Assembly (NCBI RefSeq): GCF_023242945.1
Contig: NZ_JALKFT010000019.1
Coordinates: forward strand, 1-64,000
Direction of reading: 5' to 3'
DNA: 64,000 nucleotides
Source: Frankia umida
GTDB taxonomy: Bacteria; Actinomycetota; Actinomycetes; Frankiales; Frankiaceae
Shown here: one piece after another, positions 61,725-64,000 of the stretch
How positions within the stretch are numbered: the first letter of the stretch is position 1
Layout of the letters: each line of letters opens with the position of its first letter
Translations under genes and position numbers: made by a program
The notes under the pieces: model-generated
The model's input: the letters and a program-made list of their open reading frames with translations, nothing else
Database searches by the model: none
Told to the model about the DNA's origin: nothing

Positions 61725-64000
61725 CGAACGCCTCCGCGTCCGCGCACATGTAGACCACCTGCGCGGGACCATCGAGCGGGCCGGCGAGCTCCGCGAGCAG
61801 CGCCTCGACCCCCTCGACCGGGTCGATCAGCCCGATGCCACGCCGGGCGTACTCGCGGGCGAGCTCCGGCGAGACCATCCCGCCGCCGGCGTGGGACGAA
61901 CCCCAGGGGCCCCAGTCCACGCTGACGACCCGGCCGGCGAACCGCCCGGACGCCGCGCGGGCAAGCGTGTCGAGCGCGTCGTTACCGGCGGCGTAGTCGA
62001 CCTGACCGCGGTTGCCGAACACACCGGCGACGCTGCCGAACAGGGCGACGAAACCGATGTCGTCGCGCGCCGCCGCGAGCAGCGCCCGCGCGCCGCCGAC
62101 CTTCGTATCGTACACACGTTCGAAAGAGTCGGGCGTCTTGTCCCGCAGGAGCCGGTCGGCGAGCACCCCGGCACCGTGGATGATCCCGTCGAGCCGGCCA
62201 TGGCGGGCGTAGACGTCGGCGACAACCGCCGCCACGGCCTCCGGGTCACGCACGTCCACCGCGTGATAGCGCACCGAGGAGCCGAACTGACCCAGCGTGG
62301 CCAGCGTCGCGCGCACCTCCCGTTCGGCGAGCAGCCGGGCGATCCGCGCCTCGATCTCCGCCGGGCGACGCACCCCCGCGGCGATGAACGCCCGGCGCAA
62401 CGCCGGGGCGTCCGACGCGGACGCCGTCGCCGCGTCCTCCGGTCCGGTCGGCAGCGGTGTGCGACCCACCAGTTCGATCGCGCAGCCACTGCGGCGAGCC
62501 AGCTCCACCGCGACCCGGGCCGTGATCCCCCGTGCGCCGCCGGTCAGCAGCACCACCGCGGACGCGTCGAGGGCGGCGGGCAGCGCACCGCCGTCCGGTC
62601 CGGGGGCCGGGCGCAGCCGAACCACCGCCCGGGCGCCGTCCCGGTAGCCGACGACCAGCGGCCCGTCGGCGGTGAGCAGTTCGGTGAACAGACTGTCGGC
62701 GATGCCCCGCGGTTCCTCCTTGGGCTCCACGTCGACCAGCCGCAGCGTCAGTCCCGGCACCTCCTGGGCGATCGTGCGGACCAGCCCGGCCAGCCCCGCT
62801 CCGCGGGTCGGGCGCACCGCGGGCCGCTCGACCTCGATCTCACGCTCCGCCCCGTTGGCGACGCTGGCACCGGCGGCCCGGCCCGGCACCGCCGGCGTCG
62901 GGCAGCCGAAACGTCCGCCGTCGCCGGTGACCACCAGCACCCGCCGGCAGCCACCAAGCGCCGCGGCCCGCAGCGCCGGGAAGGCCGCCGGCAGCACCGC
63001 GTCCTCCTGGGCATCCGGATCGGCGGAGGCGATCCAGGCCAGACCATCGGCGCCGGCCCCGGCCCGGATCTGGTCGACCAGTCCCCGGTCGTGCGCGGCG
63101 AGGATACGCACCTCGGCGCCGGCCCGTTCCAGCCGGGTCGCCAGCGCCAGGCCGACCCCGAGGCCACCCTCGACCAGCAGGAACCGAGCTCCGCGCAGGT
63201 CGGTGGCGCCCACCTGCGCGGGCGGTCCGGCCTCCCGTACCTCGACGACGTACCGCCGCAGCGGGAACACACCGGACGGCTCGGCTTCAAGCGCACCGCC
63301 CGTGGACCGGGCCGCACCCGTGGCCGCGGCCCGGGAGACACCGGCCAACGCCGGCTGGGAGCTGCGATCATCGGAGCGGTGACCCGCAGAGGTCAGCGAG
63401 GCCTGTTCGGGCATGACGACATCGGCGAACGCCGGACCGGCGAAGGTCGCCGCGGTGCCGTTGGAGTTCGAGCCGCCCGTCGGCGTGCCGGCGAACGACC
63501 CGGTCCCGACCGGCGAGGCACCGCCCGGGGCCGACGGGCCCGGGCCGCCCGGTGCGGACGGGCCCGCCGACGCCGGATCAGCGGGGCCCTGGACCGGCAC
63601 CCGGACCGGGTCCGCCACGGCCGCCGGCTCCCCCGGACCGGGGCGGGCGACGATCCAGTCGACGATGCCGCGCACCGTCTTGATCGCGGCCAGCTCCTCG
63701 ACCACCGACTCGTCCAGCTCACCGGAACCCGGCGCCGCCAACCCCAACCGACCGGCCAGCTCCCCGAGCACCTCCGTCCGCTTGATCGAGTCGATCGACA
63801 GATCAGCCTCAAGATCCAGATCAGGTTCGAGCATCTCCACCGGATAACCGGTCTGCTCCGCGATCACCCCGACCACCACCTCGGACACCGCCACCCGGTC
63901 CAGCCCCACCGACGACGCCGCGGCGCCCCCGGTACCGCCACCCGCGACATTGGACGGCGGGACGCCGGCGCTCACCGCGGCCGCCGGGGCCGCGGCCGGG
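61717..64000 (-). CDS. PUFA-synthase-like PKS: ACP-KR part, runs off right edge
   Basis: At least 760 residues; the frame is open to the window end, and the GTG at 63975 is probably internal. An ACP of the PUFA-synthase type (LDLEADLSIDSIKRTEVLGE, Ser near base 63788) is followed by a Pro/Gly/Ala linker, a structural KR-like half (FLLVEGGLGVGLALATRLER) and an active ketoreductase: VLLTGGARGITARVAVELAR, HGAGVLADRLL, Ser in LFGSVAGVF and Tyr in GQVDYAAGNDALD. It reduces beta-keto groups on the growing chain. KS/AT domains of its own may lie beyond the edge. Confidence 0.88.
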   Translation of the reverse strand, partial: PAAAPAAAVSAGVPPSNVAGGGTGGAAASSVGLDRVAVSEVVVGVIAEQTGYPVEMLEPDLDLEADLSIDSIKRTEVLGELAGRLGLAAPGSGELDESVVEELAAIKTVRGIVDWIVARPGPGEPAAVADPVRVPVQGPADPASAGPSAPGGPGPSAPGGASPVGTGSFAGTPTGGSNSNGTAATFAGPAFADVVMPEQASLTSAGHRSDDRSSQPALAGVSRAAATGAARSTGGALEAEPSGVFPLRRYVVEVREAGPPAQVGATDLRGARFLLVEGGLGVGLALATRLERAGAEVRILAAHDRGLVDQIRAGAGADGLAWIASADPDAQEDAVLPAAFPALRAAALGGCRRVLVVTGDGGRFGCPTPAVPGRAAGASVANGAEREIEVERPAVRPTRGAGLAGLVRTIAQEVPGLTLRLVDVEPKEEPRGIADSLFTELLTADGPLVVGYRDGARAVVRLRPAPGPDGGALPAALDASAVVLLTGGARGITARVAVELARRSGCAIELVGRTPLPTGPEDAATASASDAPALRRAFIAAGVRRPAEIEARIARLLAEREVRATLATLGQFGSSVRYHAVDVRDPEAVAAVVADVYARHGRLDGIIHGAGVLADRLLRDKTPDSFERVYDTKVGGARALLAAARDDIGFVALFGSVAGVFGNRGQVDYAAGNDALDTLARAASGRFAGRVVSVDWGPWGSSHAGGGMVSPELAREYARRGIGLIDPVEGVEALLAELAGPLDGPAQVVYMCADAEAFDA

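Overview
The window is very GC-rich DNA (codon third positions are almost all G or C) with GTG, ATG and TTG starts and purine-rich ribosome binding sites. Gene content points to a high-GC actinomycete: a HelD/HelR-type ATPase, an Rv1747-like FHA-ABC exporter, an AGPS-like flavoprotein/TetR/GlpD cluster as in mycobacteria, a GlxA copper oxidase, and a PUFA-synthase-like PKS. Frankia or a relative is my best guess; this is inference from gene content, not from a search. I saw no rRNA, tRNA, CRISPR array, IS element or prophage.

Region by region. (1) 1-4.4 kb: a minus-strand envelope-polysaccharide cluster with a GT2-GtrA glycosyltransferase and a GlxA-type copper radical oxidase carrying three PA14 domains. 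(2) 4.9-9.5 kb: HelR-like RNA polymerase recycling ATPase, a HhH-GPD DNA glycosylase, and an Acg-like nitroreductase. (3) 9.5-20.8 kb: a repeat-built lipoprotein, a PknB-type kinase with a beta-propeller sensor, a decayed DUF559-type gene, a double-FHA ABC exporter that is a plausible kinase target, a DUF2993 protein, an atypical SDR and a small membrane protein. (4) 20.9-25.2 kb: an AGPS-like flavoprotein divergent from tetR-glpD, with a clear inverted-repeat operator between them. (5) 25.1-32.9 kb: a giant orphan histidine kinase, a probable heteromeric acyl-CoA dehydrogenase pair, a second glpD, and a GPGG small membrane protein. (6) 33-40.4 kb: a flavoprotein disulfide reductase, 6-phosphogluconate dehydrogenase, an AraC-VOC-UvrA2 operon and an L,D-transpeptidase.

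(7) 40.8-47.8 kb: a HerA/DUF87-type motor ATPase beside a two-TM protein that looks like a VirD4/TraG ATPase with a degenerate P-loop, followed by an AbiEi-like gene. This pair is my best candidate for an undescribed machine. (8) 48.0-51.9 kb: a TPP riboswitch followed by four genes joined by 4-bp overlaps: ABC ATPase, permease, THI5/NMT1-like binding lipoprotein and TenA. Together they form a thiamine-pyrimidine salvage operon. (9) 51.9-64 kb: one long minus-strand operon that runs off the right edge: PUFA-like PKS (ACP-KR), PKS (KS-AT-DH-PPTase), free-standing ACP, alpha/beta hydrolase, GT1 glycosyltransferase, and an unusual membrane-anchored methyltransferase. It probably makes a glycosylated polyketide or fatty-acyl lipid.
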